A stretch of 64,000 bases of DNA, taken from Favolaschia claudopus (taxonomy: Eukaryota > Basidiomycota > Agaricomycetes > Agaricales > Mycenaceae). Positions 1 through 12,170 of this stretch are shown here, piece by piece (position 1 is the stretch's first letter; each line of letters opens with the position of its first letter). The stretch covers positions 434,001-498,000 of the forward strand of contig JAWWNJ010000079.1 of NCBI GenBank assembly GCA_037176885.1. Reading direction: 5' to 3'. The notes below the pieces were generated by a model. The model did not search any database and had not been told where the DNA came from. It worked only from the letters and a program-made list of their open reading frames with translations. The position numbers were made by a program, and so were the translations under genes.

Positions 1-451
1 TAGTGCCCCTGTGATGAACACTCCGTTCTCCGCTACTATATGGCACCTGGGAAAATATTTGCTGGAGAATCTCGACAGGAAAACGGCGAATGGGGGATAG
101 CACGGCCTTGTGCTCTGTAGTTCTTTTTCGTGTCGCCGCTAGTTCGCGAATTTTCTCCTCTCGGAGAATATCCAGCTGTCGGATTTCGGCCTCGAGCTGG
201 CGGATGTGTTCATCGAGATCAGACACAGCGCGCTGAAAGACCAAAGCTTCTGACGCAAGAGGGGCATCGTTGCTGCAGAATAGATAGCTGTCTGCCGTTG
301 ATTCGCCAGCTTCAGAGGCAACTCGCAGAGGGCCATCCTCCACCCACGTGTCGCATCGACGGCATCGCGAGCAAGCGTCACTGCCGCCGGAGACGCGTTT
401 GTTAGCATATATTGGACGCTGATTGAATGGGACGCACGGTGGACCCGACAT
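1..451 (-). CDS. F-box-like protein, 5' part, runs off the left edge
   Basis: The reading frame opens at the ATG at 451 and stays open to base 1, giving 150 visible residues. It has a Cys-rich start, then a heptad-like coiled coil rich in Leu, Glu and Arg (about residues 75-110), then LSPIRRFPVEILQQIFSQ. This layout is typical of the agaricomycete F-box family, where a short coiled coil precedes the motif LSPIRRLPPEILxEIF at the start of the F-box. Such proteins normally act as substrate adaptors of SCF ubiquitin ligases, but the substrate-binding C-terminus lies outside the window. The last residues before the edge diverge from the family, so an intron may start near base 30. The start is the first ATG upstream of the coiled coil; it was not tested further. 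Confidence 0.62.
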   Translation of the reverse strand, partial: MSGPPCVPFNQRPIYANKRVSGGSDACSRCRRCDTWVEDGPLRVASEAGESTADSYLFCSNDAPLASEALVFQRAVSDLDEHIRQLEAEIRQLDILREEKIRELAATRKRTTEHKAVLSPIRRFPVEILQQIFSQVPYSSGERSVHHRGT

Positions 452-730
452 TCTCTCCGGCTTTTGCTCTCGGCGGTCGATGTGGGCGGATGTGGGTCGA
501 GCTGAAATGTCACGGGTGAGTCACATCATATGATACGGTCACAATACGCGATCAGGTGACATACATGCCTCGTTAACTAATACTTAACTTCGCGTGTTTT
601 TGAGCAGGAATTTTTACAGTTCTCGGGCAGCTGGTTGCTAATTCCATGCTTTTTTGATCTATGATCTTCGTTGTATCGACATTCGAGGAATCAACTCCGT
701 CCCATTCTCCTTCCAAGTTCAGAGTCAAGA

Positions 731-1780
731 TATGGCGGTTAAAGTGCACTTTTAATTATTCCCCCCAAATATATGACATTTTCGCGGATCCCCCGTGTAA
801 ATGGGGGTTTTGACCTAATTGCCCCCAGAAGGAGACGACCGATGTCGCCCAGTTTACTTGGGGGGAAATTTCGAACTTCCCCCAAATAGAAAGTCGAACT
901 TTCCCCCAAATACAAAGTTCAAAATTTCCCCCCAAATAAACTTCCAATTTTCATCGTTTGACCTGACTCTCTCAATTCAAAGTCTCACTCTCAGTAATTC
1001 CCCTGCTTTGTCTCACTACTCCGTCCTTCTTTGGCTTCACGCAAATTATAGGTCATTTTGACCATCAGTACAAACTCGGCACTCTCCGAGGTCCGAGTCG
1101 GCCGTCTCAGGCATCTCTGTTAGACCTCAGTATAATCGTTGCAGCTTTCGTGCTCCAGTCTCTGGGTGTCTGGTAGCTGTGAGGTCTAAGGACCTCTTGT
1201 ATTTTCTAGGTCTGCCAATTGGCAAGTTGCCCAAGCCTGGAACCTAGAAGTAAGACTCAATTCGACCAGAGAGTGCCATCAAAATCGGCTTCGGGCATCT
1301 CGGATAGAGACTTTTCGGCCCAATTCCGCTGGTCTGCCCATTAGTTACGCTCCAGGTTGTGGTCTGTCCAATCAGGTCTCGAAGAATGAAAACTGCCATG
1401 ATTATACTGAGGTTCAACAGAGATGCCGGAGAATGCCGACCTCGGAGCGTGCCGAGCTTGGACTGATGGCCAAAACAACTTATAATTTGCGTTCGAACAA
1501 AGGACAGAGTCGGCGCGAGACTAATCAGGGTACTTACCTGAGGGTAAAAGCTTTGAATTGAGAGGGTTAGGTCAAACAATGAAAATTGGAAGTTTATATT
1601 TGGGGGGAACTTTCAACTTTGTATTTGGGGGGAAGTTCGAAATTTCCCCCCAAATAAACTCGGCGACATCGGTCGTGTCTTTTTGGGGGCAATCACGTCA
1701 GAACCCCCATTTATAAGGGGGATGGGCCAAAAAGTCATATATATGGGGGGAATTAATAAAAGTGCACTTTAACCGCCATA
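731..1780. mobile_element. fold-back element with ~400-bp inverted arms (non-autonomous DNA transposon)
   Basis: The two ends are inverted copies starting TATGGCGGTTAAAGTGCAC. They continue through a run of CCCCCCAAAT blocks and further inward, so the arms span about 731-1160 and 1378-1780 with a spacer of about 215 bp. The arms look roughly 80-90% identical by eye. The flanks carry TCAAGATA at 725-732 and again at 1781-1788, overlapping the TIR ends by two bases, which fits an 8-bp target-site duplication (6 bp if the shared TA belongs to the TIR). No transposase is encoded: the small open frames are made of repeated CCCCAAA blocks. An 8-bp duplication would point to a hAT-type mobiliser. 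Confidence 0.85.
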
Positions 1781-2081
1781 TCAAGATAATTACTAACTTG
1801 AAAGTTGACCGAAGTCGAACCAAAGGGGACAAAATAAAACCGGCTATGTGAGCAACGTTACCAGTAAGTCACGGAGTTAAATATACTTCCTGAGTCTTGT
1901 TTTTTTTCAAGTCTCGACCCGAACTACTTGGACTTCTGTTCGATTCATGAGCTGATTGTTTTAGATAAGGGACAAGTGTCAAGGACATGAGTCTGCTTTC
2001 GCGAAACTCAGGCTGACAGTCATTTTCAAAATGGACCACTAATATATTTATGCAACACGAAACAATCAAACCTAATCTACG

Positions 2082-3423
2082 CTACAGATGAGGAATATAT
2101 TCCCCCAATTCCACCTCACGAAATACACCGGAATGAACAGAGCCTAGGGCAGTGAATGGGAGGACCAGCAAGAAGTCCCGAGATATCAAATAAATCGGGA
2201 TACTGAGATAAAACCAGACGGTAATGATGGTTTTCAGCCAATCCGGTACGTGTGTGCCAAATCTATCCGCAATCTTGCTTACACCAAAGCTAAACCCAGC
2301 GGTAGGTGCTACTGTCACTGCGACTGCACAACACCGCCACGCCCATTTTTGGAATTTGGATGGGAAAACGGTGTTCCACGCCGTGCAGTGTATGCCCCCG
2401 AAGATGAAAGCGAAAATGCATTGCACAAATAGGGCGATGATTTGGTGCAGCCGACTTGAAGATTGTGACAATGGAGAGAAGAATGCGGGTATGTCTTTCC
2501 CGTCATAGTTCAAGTCGTAAGCCCCTAGACTCACTGCAATGAATCTCCGGACAGTAGGCGGTATCCACGATGGCATAGAGGGAAGATTACCCGCCGACGT
2601 CTGTGCTTCACGGGCCATACTGGGAGGCGGTAGACTGCCTTGAGGAACAGGCAGTTGTACAATGATTGGCTTTTGAGCGTCAAGCGGTTTATTCATCCAG
2701 AATAGCCAAATGAATATCGTCACGACCGCATACGCGACCGTCGCGATTTCCAACAATGTGATGGCCAGCTGTTGCTTCAAGCGGGTTATGCTTTGTCCGA
2801 TGACTCGAAGGATTTGTGCAACGGCCACCAATTTAGCAAGCGCATCACGCTTGCTTTTGTCCTGGATATCAGAAACTGGAACTGCTCGGACGGCATCAAT
2901 GGCAGCGATAAGCCTATCCTCCGTGATGATGGGTTGGCCTTCTTCATCGACGAATCCGCCCATCGAATAGAAGAATCCATGGGTCAGAGACACTTTATAT
3001 TCTGAATTTTTGGTTAGAAAGGTGTTCTGATATTTCGATCAAACATTGCTCACTCCTTGAGATTGTGTGAGCAGAAAGCCATTGTCGAACGGCAAAGCCG
3101 ACCATAATCTCTGGCGCAATGAGCGCAACAAGCATCATCTTCAGCCTTCGGCGAATCCCGGAGGTCTCATGCCAGAGATGAACAAGCCAATGGAGGCGCC
3201 CACGGTTCTTTTGAGGAGAAGTATTTTCTATGGGCAGTGGGGGCATATTCGGGTGCACCGAGACCCAAATGCAGGCGAAGATTGTCGTGATACAGGACCA
3301 CACGATGTCGTAGAGCGTCCGGCATTTGTGGATGTCAATACAAGTGTCGTCGACAGCTCTTGCTAATGGGGAACTGAGGACGCCATTGTTCTCCAACACG
3401 AGGAGTGCTAAGAGGATCAACAT
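2082..3423 (-). CDS. HGFFYSMGGFV-family multi-pass membrane protein, paralogue 1
   Basis: Function unknown; this membrane family is widespread in basidiomycetes. Two exons, 3423-3054 and 3001-2082, flank a 52-bp phase-1 GTGAGC-AG intron and give 429 residues. Hydrophobic segments follow RTLYDIVW (first), LKMMLVALIAPEIM (second), and then lie around EIATVAYAVV, the GGIHCTAW region, and two or more near the C-terminus, which ends YIPHL. The signature HGFFYSMGGFV falls just after the intron. Start choice: the three paralogues begin with ATG at a position that here reads GTC (GTCGACGAC), so the conserved start is lost. A TATA box sits against the outer in-frame ATG at 3468, so the ATG at 3423, which adds a hydrophobic leader, is preferred. 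It shares the intron position with the paralogues at 6899, 10732 and 24012. Confidence 0.75.
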
Positions 3424-3469
3424 GGGCGTGCGGTCGAGGAAGTATGACAGTGTGGAGGAGGGCTCCATT

Positions 3470-3476
3470 ATTTATA
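3470..3476 (-). promoter_or_regulatory. TATA box for membrane paralogue 1
   Basis: TATAAAT on the minus strand, about 50 bp upstream of the chosen ATG at 3423. It abuts the alternative ATG at 3468, which would therefore lie upstream of the transcript start. Confidence 0.5.
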
Positions 3477-5265
3477 CAAACACAGAGGCAAAATTACCTT
3501 CACCCCGTGTACACAGTGCTTCGTGTGATTGACGCCCACGCCCGTAGTCGGACGAAAATTGCGAAAAATCTGGACGAGCGTTTCAAGTAGCAGACGCTTT
3601 CGAGCTCCACCGTGTTCCGATCTAAAGACTCGAAAAGTCCCCGTCCCTACCCAAGCGGAAAGTGAGCGCTTGATCAGTGTTTAAGCGCCACAAGATCACG
3701 AAGACAACCCTTATTCCATGTTAGGTGCATAGAGCCGTTGCTCTTGGCACGCACACGTCGCGAGGAACTCGAGAACCCAATGAGAAGCAGAGCATCATTC
3801 GTGCCCACAAGCTGTGCACCCCCCCTACCGTCGAAATCCACTGTCGCTCCAACGTTGAGCGGGGTGCCAGAAACCTGGACCAGCAAGGAATAGACGTCAC
3901 AGAGGAGGAAAAATCCAAGAGCATGCCGGAAGACTGAATCTCTGTCGCTCCTCGCGTCGTTTTTGCGTCGTTTCGGTCACCCAGTGTCGACGCTCCGCCA
4001 GACAAAGGCGATCCAAGCATCACGATCGTCGAAAGGTAAGGTCAAGCGGAGAATAAACCCGCAGGAAGAACAGCGAAAACCTCGATCCTCGCGCCGTCTC
4101 GTTGTTGACTTGGAGAGGTACAAGACAAGGGTCATCTGTGACACTCGTCACATCCCGAAAGGGAAATTCGGCTTGAATTCGGCCTCCCAATTTGGGTATC
4201 GATTTTGTATCAATTGGACACCCAGTTTGCGGTCAGAGGAAGGGCTGTAGATAGCATGTGAGACTCGAAGTCCGCGTACAGGCAGTTGAGTTTGATTGAG
4301 AATCCTGGGATCGAGTCTTGATCGTGAGATAAATATCCAAGCCTAGTCCACGCAGTGGAAGTATAACTGTATGAAAATAGTAAGGGCAAGGGCAGGCGTG
4401 CATAAGAGCAAGGACCTAGACTGTGATAAATTCGAGCCACGGATGACCTTCGTCATGCTCAAGAAGAACGACATCGCGCTTGCCGCGAATCCTCTTCAAT
4501 CTTTGGCACGCCAGCACACCCCTCAATTCCACGTACCCAGTATGGAAAACCCCGATCAAGGAAGGAGAAGCAATGCCCATAGATCTAGATCGGTTGGTCA
4601 TGTAAACATTCCGGCGGCACCGAGAGACGAACGCGCGGGAGAGAAGCAGTCAGTCAGGGAGGAGCAGCAACAAGTGAGTGTAGACGCCTTACCATTCCTC
4701 GGCGCTTGAGCTCGGCTTCTGTGAGACTGCAATGAGACTGAACAGTTTATAACATTACACGAAGATGCAACATGGCATCGCATCCGTCTTTCCCTGTACC
4801 TCGATTCAGCTCCCCGACACAAAGCTCTTATCCACCACAAAGACCACAAAGCTAGCGTGGCATGTGCATCTCCCCGAGACGTCCAGTTCGCCATCTTAAG
4901 GCGTGGATGAAGTCGAGGCGAAGTACGCGTGAGTCAGCGCTTAAATCAGGCGCGGTGTAAGGCAATGCCGTCGAGGAGTGGTACTACAGATGTGGGGAGG
5001 AAGATGAGGGTGCACACGTGTTGTTGTCGGTGACGGATGTCATTGGCTGGAAGAATCCCATACCGTCGCGCCGCGGTACGTCTAAGCTCCATATTGGGTC
5101 ACCAGTGATGCGGCGCTGAACTGTACGGCGCGTCAATTAATGTAGGTGGTGGCGAGTGAGAAACTACACCCACCAGCACCGGTGATTACCGCGCTGACAA
5201 CGATGGGATAATCGGAAAGAGTCTGACCAACCCACCCAATCTGTAGGGAACGAATTAGTATATAA
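3477..5265. other. no recognisable gene
   Basis: About 1.8 kb upstream of membrane paralogue 1. Short open frames exist on both strands, but none shows a family motif, a consistent set of introns or composition unlike random sequence. Confidence 0.5.
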
Positions 5266-6490
5266 ACGAAGAAAAATCATGCCGCACAACACACCTTTCG
5301 ATCTGGAAGGCTCGAACTGTCCCAAACCGATGCTCATATTCTCGAGCTCGTAGACGTACCCTTCCGCACACCATGCCAGACGACCGTGCTAAAGACGACA
5401 AGCTCTTCCCGCAGTGCTCCGGGGCCTGACCGATATCATGAATTGACAAATCGACAATTGCAAAAAGACTTCGAATATCTCGAAAGACTCGGAGTAGATG
5501 CCGACACTACTAGCTCAGGAGGCCAAGCGACAACGGACTGCGCTCCCAAAAGTGATGGCGGCTTTGAGACTGAAACGGGGCACTCCGAGTTGCTAGTGCC
5601 GAAGCCGGACGGCGCCGTGGAAGCGCAGGGTATGGAAAATACACACAGAAGTCCCTAGCACGGGAGACGTTGGACAGATACAATGAGGAGAGGGGAGGTG
5701 GGTAGACGTAAGGGATTATAGGAGAAGTGGGAGCGGAAGCGCAAACAGAAGAGTAGGAATATGCGCCTTTCTTCCAACCCTCGGCATTCGACTTCGGTTG
5801 CCATCTGCTCCAACGGTTTTTTCCGTTCGCTCGCACTCAAAGAGTGGTTTTCCGCACATGGGAACTGCAAGGGAGCCTGCTGAGCTATTTGGGACGGTTA
5901 ACGCGGTCTGAGGGAAAGACGAATGAGAAGAGAAACATGAGCAAAATGAAAATGGAAAGAAACTGACAAAAAGACTCAGAAAATGGTGATGAGATTCTAC
6001 AATGCGCACTGTCTTGCCCTCTTCGTTAGGTGCAGGTTCATGGTGTTGATCCGACTTAGTTTCGAGTCGGCGAAGGATGGGGCGTGCCGCGGCTTCGTCA
6101 GACTCAGAGGCCCAAAACTGCTGGCGGTGCTCAGTGGATAGCGACGGCGGAAGAGACCCAACAGCAAGCTCGGATTCAGCGACGCGAAGTCTCTTCGTTG
6201 GGTTCGGCCTCAGGTATGATGGAGGAGCCTCACAGGCGCGGTGCGTTGAAGAGGGAAGAAGCAAAGCGGTGGCTGTTTTTGCTTGTTTGGCTTGAGGGTT
6301 TGATGCTAACGCGGTCAGGTGACAATCACGTCGGTGGATTTAGACTTTCGAGTCGCGACGGCATTCGTGTGAAATTCTCTTTGCTCCCACTCGTATCACC
6401 GTGTCGAGTCACAGTCAAGCATATGAAATCGCCGCCCACAGTGTCTTATAAGGAGACTGAACCTCATGCGAGTGGAGATTGTAATTGACA
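5266..6490. repeat. duplicated unit, copy 1, containing a possible decayed gene
   Basis: About 1.2 kb that recurs, diverged, at 9128-10380. On the minus strand it contains an open stretch, 6264 to about 6000, with features such as KRLRVAESELAVGS and ARPILRRLETKSD. A pyrimidine-rich tract and a possible acceptor follow, then a second open stretch around 5925-5716. In the second copy the same frame is broken by stops. The unit lies just beyond the 3' end of membrane paralogue 2, as its copy does for paralogue 3, and a shorter piece follows paralogue 4 at about 25781. I do not recognise the product; it is probably a relic carried along with the membrane genes. Confidence 0.55.
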
Positions 6491-6898
6491 GAGTCCATGG
6501 GTCTCGAATACTTACCACTATAAGTTAAAAAACTTCATCGCCTTGGCTTAATTTTTTTGATCACTGGGAACTCATCTGTACGCCGCCACCGTTTGAATGG
6601 AAGGGAACCGGCGTGGCAGGTGCTGCATTTCTCGGACTCGTGCATTTCGGTTCAAACCAGTGATGTGCAAAGTCAATGGAACGAGATACAATGTAACAAC
6701 TTGAAAGAAGAGAAGGAGGAGCTGTATTTTACGGTTCTGACGAGAAGGGATATAGTCATTGTGTTCTGATTCAAGAGTAAGTAGAAATAAGTAGTTTCCG
6801 CCATTTGGAGAGCATTGAAAATCAAGTGCAGGATGTGCTGGATGACGTTGGAAGTTAAGTCAAAGAGATTTTGAATGAGGGGAATCAGGACATACATG

Positions 6899-8173
6899 CT
6901 ACAAGTGGGGAATATATTTTGCCCAGCTGACATCGATGAAAACTGCTGGTTCAAGTGAACGTAGAGCAGTAAATGGGAGGACGAGTAGAAAGAGGCGGGC
7001 GATGATGTAGAGATAGACAACAACAGTTTGAAGACACATGGCAATGGCATGCAACCAGTCTGGGCAAGAGTCTGGGGGTGCAATATGATTGTTCCAACAC
7101 TCTGTCCAGACAAGGTACCCAACAGGTACTCCTGTCACTACCACTGCAGATGAACGCCACATCCATTTCTCGGCCATGGAAGGGAATGTGGAATTCCATG
7201 CAATGCAGTGGATGGCACCAAAGACAATAGCGACACCACATTCAATGACATATGCGATGTGTGCGTCATTGAAACTCGGGAACGGAGTTGAAAAATATGC
7301 CGGTACATTCCTGAATTTGTGTCTGCCATCATACTGACCAGTCAGCATCCCCTGGAATCTCTGCGAACCGGTCAACCGGTGTATCGTGTGGTTCGTGGAG
7401 GTCTGCAAGTCACCTTCCCATTGACAGGAACACTGGTTTTCAGAAGGTTTGGGCAGAATTTGTATGACCGTGTGGGTATCGAGCGGTTTGTTCATCCAGA
7501 AAAACCACATAAATGTAGTGACAACAGCATATGCGACTGTTGTGAGTTCCAACGATGTAATGGCCAGATGTTGGTCCCATCGTGCCAAGCTTTGTGCCAC
7601 AATTCGGAGGATCTGTGTGACAGCCAACAGTTTGGCAAGCACGTCACTTTTGCTTTTGTCCTCGATCTCAGCCTGTGGCACCGCTTTGATTGCAGCAAGA
7701 ACGCGCACAGCACTGATTTGGTATTCATCCATGATGTAGCCCTCAGCGTTGACAAATCCACCCATGGAGTAGAAAAATCCGTGAGTCAAGGATACTTCAT
7801 ATCCTGAAAAATGTCGTTAGAAGTGAGATTCGATGTGATTTGACATTCACTGACGCCTTGAAAATGTTCTGGCTGAAAACCACTGGCGTGCAGCAAACCC
7901 AACCATTATTTCTGGGGCAATAAGTGCAGTAATCATCAACTTTAGTCTCGGGCGGATCTCGACAACCCTGTTCCAAGCCCGTCGAAACTGATATCGACAC
8001 CCAGAGGCTGAGAAGAGAGCGATATTCTGGGGAAGAGGGATCTCCTCGAGCTGTGGGGGAATATTGGGATGCACCGACACCCAAATGCAGGCAAATATCG
8101 TCGCGAGAGAGGACCACAAGATGTCGTAGAGGGTTCGGCGATTATTGATGTCTGTGCAAGTGTTGTTGTCCAT
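6899..8173 (-). CDS. HGFFYSMGGFV-family multi-pass membrane protein, paralogue 2
   Basis: Exons 8173-7855 and 7803-6899, with a 51-bp phase-1 intron (GTCAGT donor), give 407 residues. The start is MDNNTCTDINNRRTLYD, matching paralogues 3 and 4. Membrane segments lie at the same places as in paralogue 1, and the protein ends KYIPHL. The block DKSKSDVLAKLLAVTQILRI after the signature is shared by all four and is followed by the hydrophobic EL-TVAYAVVT segment and the WFFWMNKPLD turn. Function is unknown; location is predicted to be an internal or plasma membrane. Together with the flanking repeat it forms a tandem duplication with paralogue 3, offset about 3.85 kb. Confidence 0.8.
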
Positions 8174-8274
8174 AGTTCAGATGGTTATTTGCAGAGTTCA
8201 AGACGAATACACAAGCCAGAGAGTTGAGCGGTCGGTTGTGTGTAGCGGAAGATAGAGCAGCTGTTGAGGCAGCC

Positions 8275-8286
8275 CTTATATAAATA
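8275..8286 (-). promoter_or_regulatory. TATA element for membrane paralogue 2
   Basis: TATTTATATAAG on the minus strand about 105 bp upstream of the ATG at 8173, a spacing similar to paralogues 3 and 4. Confidence 0.45.
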
Positions 8287-8521
8287 TGTCGCCCACGTTA
8301 ACTACGCTTTGTGGCGTATGTTGTACATGATCCACTGAAAATAGGTTACAAGACGTGGCAATGCCCCATAGAAGTCACACCGCAAATGAGTAACACAATC
8401 TCGACTCACCCAATCTTCATACGGAACGAATGAGCTTCTGCTTGAAAATTGGACAATCCGAAAAGTCCTCCTATTTAAATTGTTTCGGTCTGTTTGCGAA
8501 AAAAATCATGGTTCTGGTTTT

Positions 8522-8770
8522 GCCGAATCAGAGGCGAAGCGCAAAATATCAGATCATAAATCAGACCACTTAAAATGGAATAGAACACACTTTGTTCTAT
8601 AGTGGGAACAAGGGTACTGGAAACAAGAACCAGAGTGACTCGGCGCACCTGAAATCTAACCCAAACCAAAGGAATTGTCACCGACGCCCACAGTCCCAAG
8701 ATGGAACAAAGCGTGTTGTATTCCATTTGGAGTGATCTGAGGAGATTTTACGCTGTGGCTGTGATTTGCC
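8522..8770. mobile_element. MITE-like inverted-repeat element, copy 1
   Basis: A 249-bp element with inverted arms of about 85 bp. The left end reads GCCGAATCAGAGGCGAAGCG and the complement of the right end reads GGCAAATCACAGCCACAGCG. Inside the arms both contain the block AATGGAATAxAACACxCTTTG. A second copy lies at 23401-23633. No coding capacity beyond an 83-codon frame created by the repeat itself. No clear target-site duplication was found. It lies some 350 bp upstream of membrane paralogue 2. Confidence 0.7.
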
Positions 8771-9127
8771 TCATTTGAAACAATTGAAGACCTGCTATGT
8801 TAAATCGCTGTGTGAAGACGGCAGAATGAATGATTGGCAGTGAGAGAAAAGAGCTTCCGCCGGCAGTGCGGCGGCGGCGAGAACAATCTTACACTGCGTA
8901 CAGCACTTGTGAAGTTCTGTTGCTGTGTCTTCGAAGTGGAAGAAGGTGGAACAGGCCACGTCACGATTTCAGCCCCGAATTTGTAATAAGAGCAAAATTC
9001 GCAAAGCTCGTCACCAGGTCGCCCACTATACGCACGGAAGAACATCAAAGCACCGGGGAAACAGATGACACCAGAAGACGCAGAGCATACCAGGCCACTT
9101 GTGATCTGCAGTGAACGAATCAATCTA

Positions 9128-10380
9128 TATATGATAGAAAAATCATGCTGCATCGACGCACCTTTCGATCTCGAAGGCTCGAACCGTCCCACACCCTCAT
9201 ATTCTCGCGCTCGTAGGCGTATCCTTCCGCACCCTGCACCAGACGAATGGGCCTAGAGACGCCGAACTCTTGCCGCAGCGCTCCTGTGCCTACGTTTCGA
9301 CCGATATCGTGAAAGCGCCAATAGCAAACAAACTTCGAATATCTTGAAGGACTCGGAGAAGATGCCGACACTACTAACTTTGGAGGGAAGCGACAACGGA
9401 TTGCGTTGGTGATTTTGTGACTGAAAGGCGGCGCTCCGAGTCACTAGAGCCAAAGTTGTTCGGGAAGTATACACAAAGCACCCTAGCAGGGGAGACGTCA
9501 GAGTCGAGGAGTCTGAAGGAATAGGTAGACGCAAGGGATGTGAAATATATTTGGGATTCGAAAAGAAATGATGTACGCGAGGCGAGATGAAAGGTGGAAG
9601 TGATGGTGAGTACGGGGTAGTGGATGATAGGAGCAGTGGGAGCGGGAAACAAAAGAGTGGAAACACACAGCTTTCATCCGACATTCGACTTCGGCTTATC
9701 ATCTACCCCAGGTTGTCTGCCCGAGCTCAGCATATCTCTGCAAGATTCCAATCCGATTGTCACATATTCTCGAGGAAAGGGAAATACTTGCCAAGATCCT
9801 CTTCCCCGTGTCCGAATCCGAGCTGCAAGTGAGCCTGCTGGACTGAAGATCACCTGCAACCGAGGCGTTTTACGCGATCTGAGGAAAAGACGAATAAGAA
9901 GAGAAACATGAGCAAGATGAAGATAAAATAAAATAAACTCGAGAATGGTCGATAAGACTCAGTCGATGCATACTGTCTTGCCCTCTTTGTCAGCCTGAGG
10001 GATACTTGGTTCGAGCTGGCGAAGGATGGGTCCCCGGTGACCACGTGGCATCGTTTAGGCGTTGTCAGACTCAGCCTCAAAACTGTTGTTGGTGCTCGGT
10101 GGATAGCGAAGAGACCCAACAACAAACTAAGCTTCAGCGGCGGAAGGCTTCCTCATTGTGTTCAGCGTCGGGTATGATGGAATCACTGGCGCGGTGCGCT
10201 GAGGAAGGAAGCAAAGTGGCGGCTGTTTACGCTTGTTTGGGTTTGATCCGGCGAACGCGGTCAGGTGACAGTCACGGTGGATTTCGACTCTCGAGTCGTG
10301 ACGGAACTCGTGTGAAATTCTCTTCGCTCCCTCTCGTCTCACCGTGCCGAGCCTACATCATGAGTGAGTGAGGCGGATTG
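9128..10380. repeat. duplicated unit, copy 2
   Basis: Diverged copy of 5266-6490 in the same orientation and order, followed downstream by membrane paralogue 3 just as copy 1 is followed by paralogue 2. The minus-strand frame that is open in copy 1 has stops here (for example after PSAAEA), so any gene in it is decayed. The similarity continues beyond 10380 into the 3' flank of paralogue 3, which shows that the duplicated block includes the membrane gene. Confidence 0.6.
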
Positions 10381-10731
10381 TAATTTCATGGGTCTCGAAT
10401 ATAGATCAGCAATTGTTTGAACGCAATAAAAAACTTCATTTTCTAGTATAAACTCATCTATGCGCCGCCACCGGTCGAAGGAAAGGGAACGGGCGTGGTA
10501 GGTGCCGCATTTCTCGGACTCGTGTATCTCGATTCAAACATGAGCAGTGCACAAAATCAATGGAACAAGATACGATGTTACAGCTTTGGTGAGAATGGAG
10601 ATGGTCCTTTTATTCTGATTCTAGAGTAAAACCTTTTTCCGCTGTTTGTATTTGTGAAGCCTTAAATGTGCTGGTTGACGCTGAAAGTCGAGTCAAAGGG
10701 ATTTTTAATGACGGGAATCAGGACATACACG

Positions 10732-12064
10732 CTACAAGTGAGGAATATATTTTACCCAGCTGATGTCAATGAAAACCGCCGGTTCAAGGGAACGTAGAGC
10801 GGCAAATGGGAGGACGAGTAGGAAGACTCGGGCCATGACGTAGAGAAGGATACTAGAAAAAAATGCCAGATATGCAAGTGCTGTGAAGAGCAAGTTTGAG
10901 GGAGTGTCGTTTTCTCCCTCAGGAGTGTCATCATCATCTCCCTCGAGCACGATCACTATCCTCGCAATAGTAACTAGCCATGCAACAGGTAGTCCTGTCA
11001 CTATCACTGCTGAGGCGCGCCACATCCATTTCTCGGCTGTGGAAGGGAATTTGGTGTTCCATGCGATGCAGTGGATGACACCGAAAACGAGAGCCACGGC
11101 ACATTCGATTATGAGTCCGATGCCGGTGACTGTGTCGCTTAAGGGCGGAGAAAAGAATGCTGATACGTCGGTGGAGGTGTGGATGTCGTAGTGGTCGTAG
11201 TCGCCGAACGTCATCCCAGCAAATTTCTCATAAGCAGCCCATGAGTGTGCAGTGTTGGTGCGAATAAGGGAGCCTGGCTGCATCCGTGTAGTCTCGGAAG
11301 TTTTTTTGTGGCTTTGGAGAGATGGTTGAGATAATGATGGTTTGTCAATAATTTGGATGACGGTGTGGGTGTCGAGTGGTTTGTTGATCCAGAAAAACCA
11401 CATGGATGCGGTTACAACGGCGTATGCGACTGTGGCAATTTCTAGGGATGTGATGGCTAGATGTTGGTTCCATCGTGCCAGGCTTTGTGCGACTATTCGG
11501 AGGATTTGGGTGATGGCCAGGAATTTGGCGAGCCCGTCACTTTTGCTCTTGTCCTCGATGTCGGCTTGTGGGATTGCTCTAATGGCAGCGAGAATTGAAG
11601 GAGTGAGTTGTTGTTCGTCGACGATCGGGTGGCCTTTGGCGTCGACAAATCCCCCCATTGAGTAGAAGAATCCGTGCGTGAGAGAAACTCCATGCTCTGA
11701 GTTTGTTTTGTAGTTAGTCGGTCTGTGGATTGGGATGATTGAATTTCTGACCTTTTGAGAAGTTTCTGGCTGTGGACCATTGACGTACTGCAAAGGCTAC
11801 GATGATTTCGGGAGCGATGAGTGCGACCAGCATTGTCTTTAGCCTACGGCGGATCCCGGAAGTTCCATCCCAGATACACACAAACCAGTACTGACGCCAG
11901 GAGCCTAATGAGAGGACACTTTCATTTTGAGGAGGAAGGTTATCTTTGGGCTGTGGGGGCATATTTGGATGAACGGAGACCCAGATGCAGGCGAATATTG
12001 TTGTGAGACAAGTCCAAACAATGTCGTAGAGGGTTCGGCTATTGATACAGGCGTTGTCGTCCAT
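10732..12064 (-). CDS. HGFFYSMGGFV-family multi-pass membrane protein, paralogue 3
   Basis: Exons 12064-11752 and 11696-10732 around a 55-bp phase-1 intron (GTCAGA donor) give 425 residues. The start MDDNACINSRTLYD is chosen by alignment with paralogues 2 and 4; an in-frame ATG at 12163 lies upstream but overlaps the TATA-like element. The loop between the fourth and fifth hydrophobic segments is longer than in the others and carries the acidic insert EGDDDDTPEGEND. The protein ends VKYIPHL. Function unknown. It is the upstream member of the tandem pair. Confidence 0.8.
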
Positions 12065-12162
12065 GGTTCGAGGGATGATTTGCAAATTTCGAGACTGTTG
12101 CAAGCCACAGACCGGAGCAACTGAGATGGGCTGTGGGAAGTAGAGGACCTGTCGACTAGTCA

Positions 12163-12170
12163 TATAAATA
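12163..12170 (-). promoter_or_regulatory. TATA-like element for membrane paralogue 3
   Basis: TATTTATA read on the minus strand, about 100 bp upstream of the ATG at 12064, in the same relative place as in paralogue 2. Confidence 0.4.

Noticed and set aside
3424..3468. Upstream start ATG at 3468 for membrane paralogue 1
   Set aside because: It touches the TATA box, so it would lie upstream of the expected transcript start.
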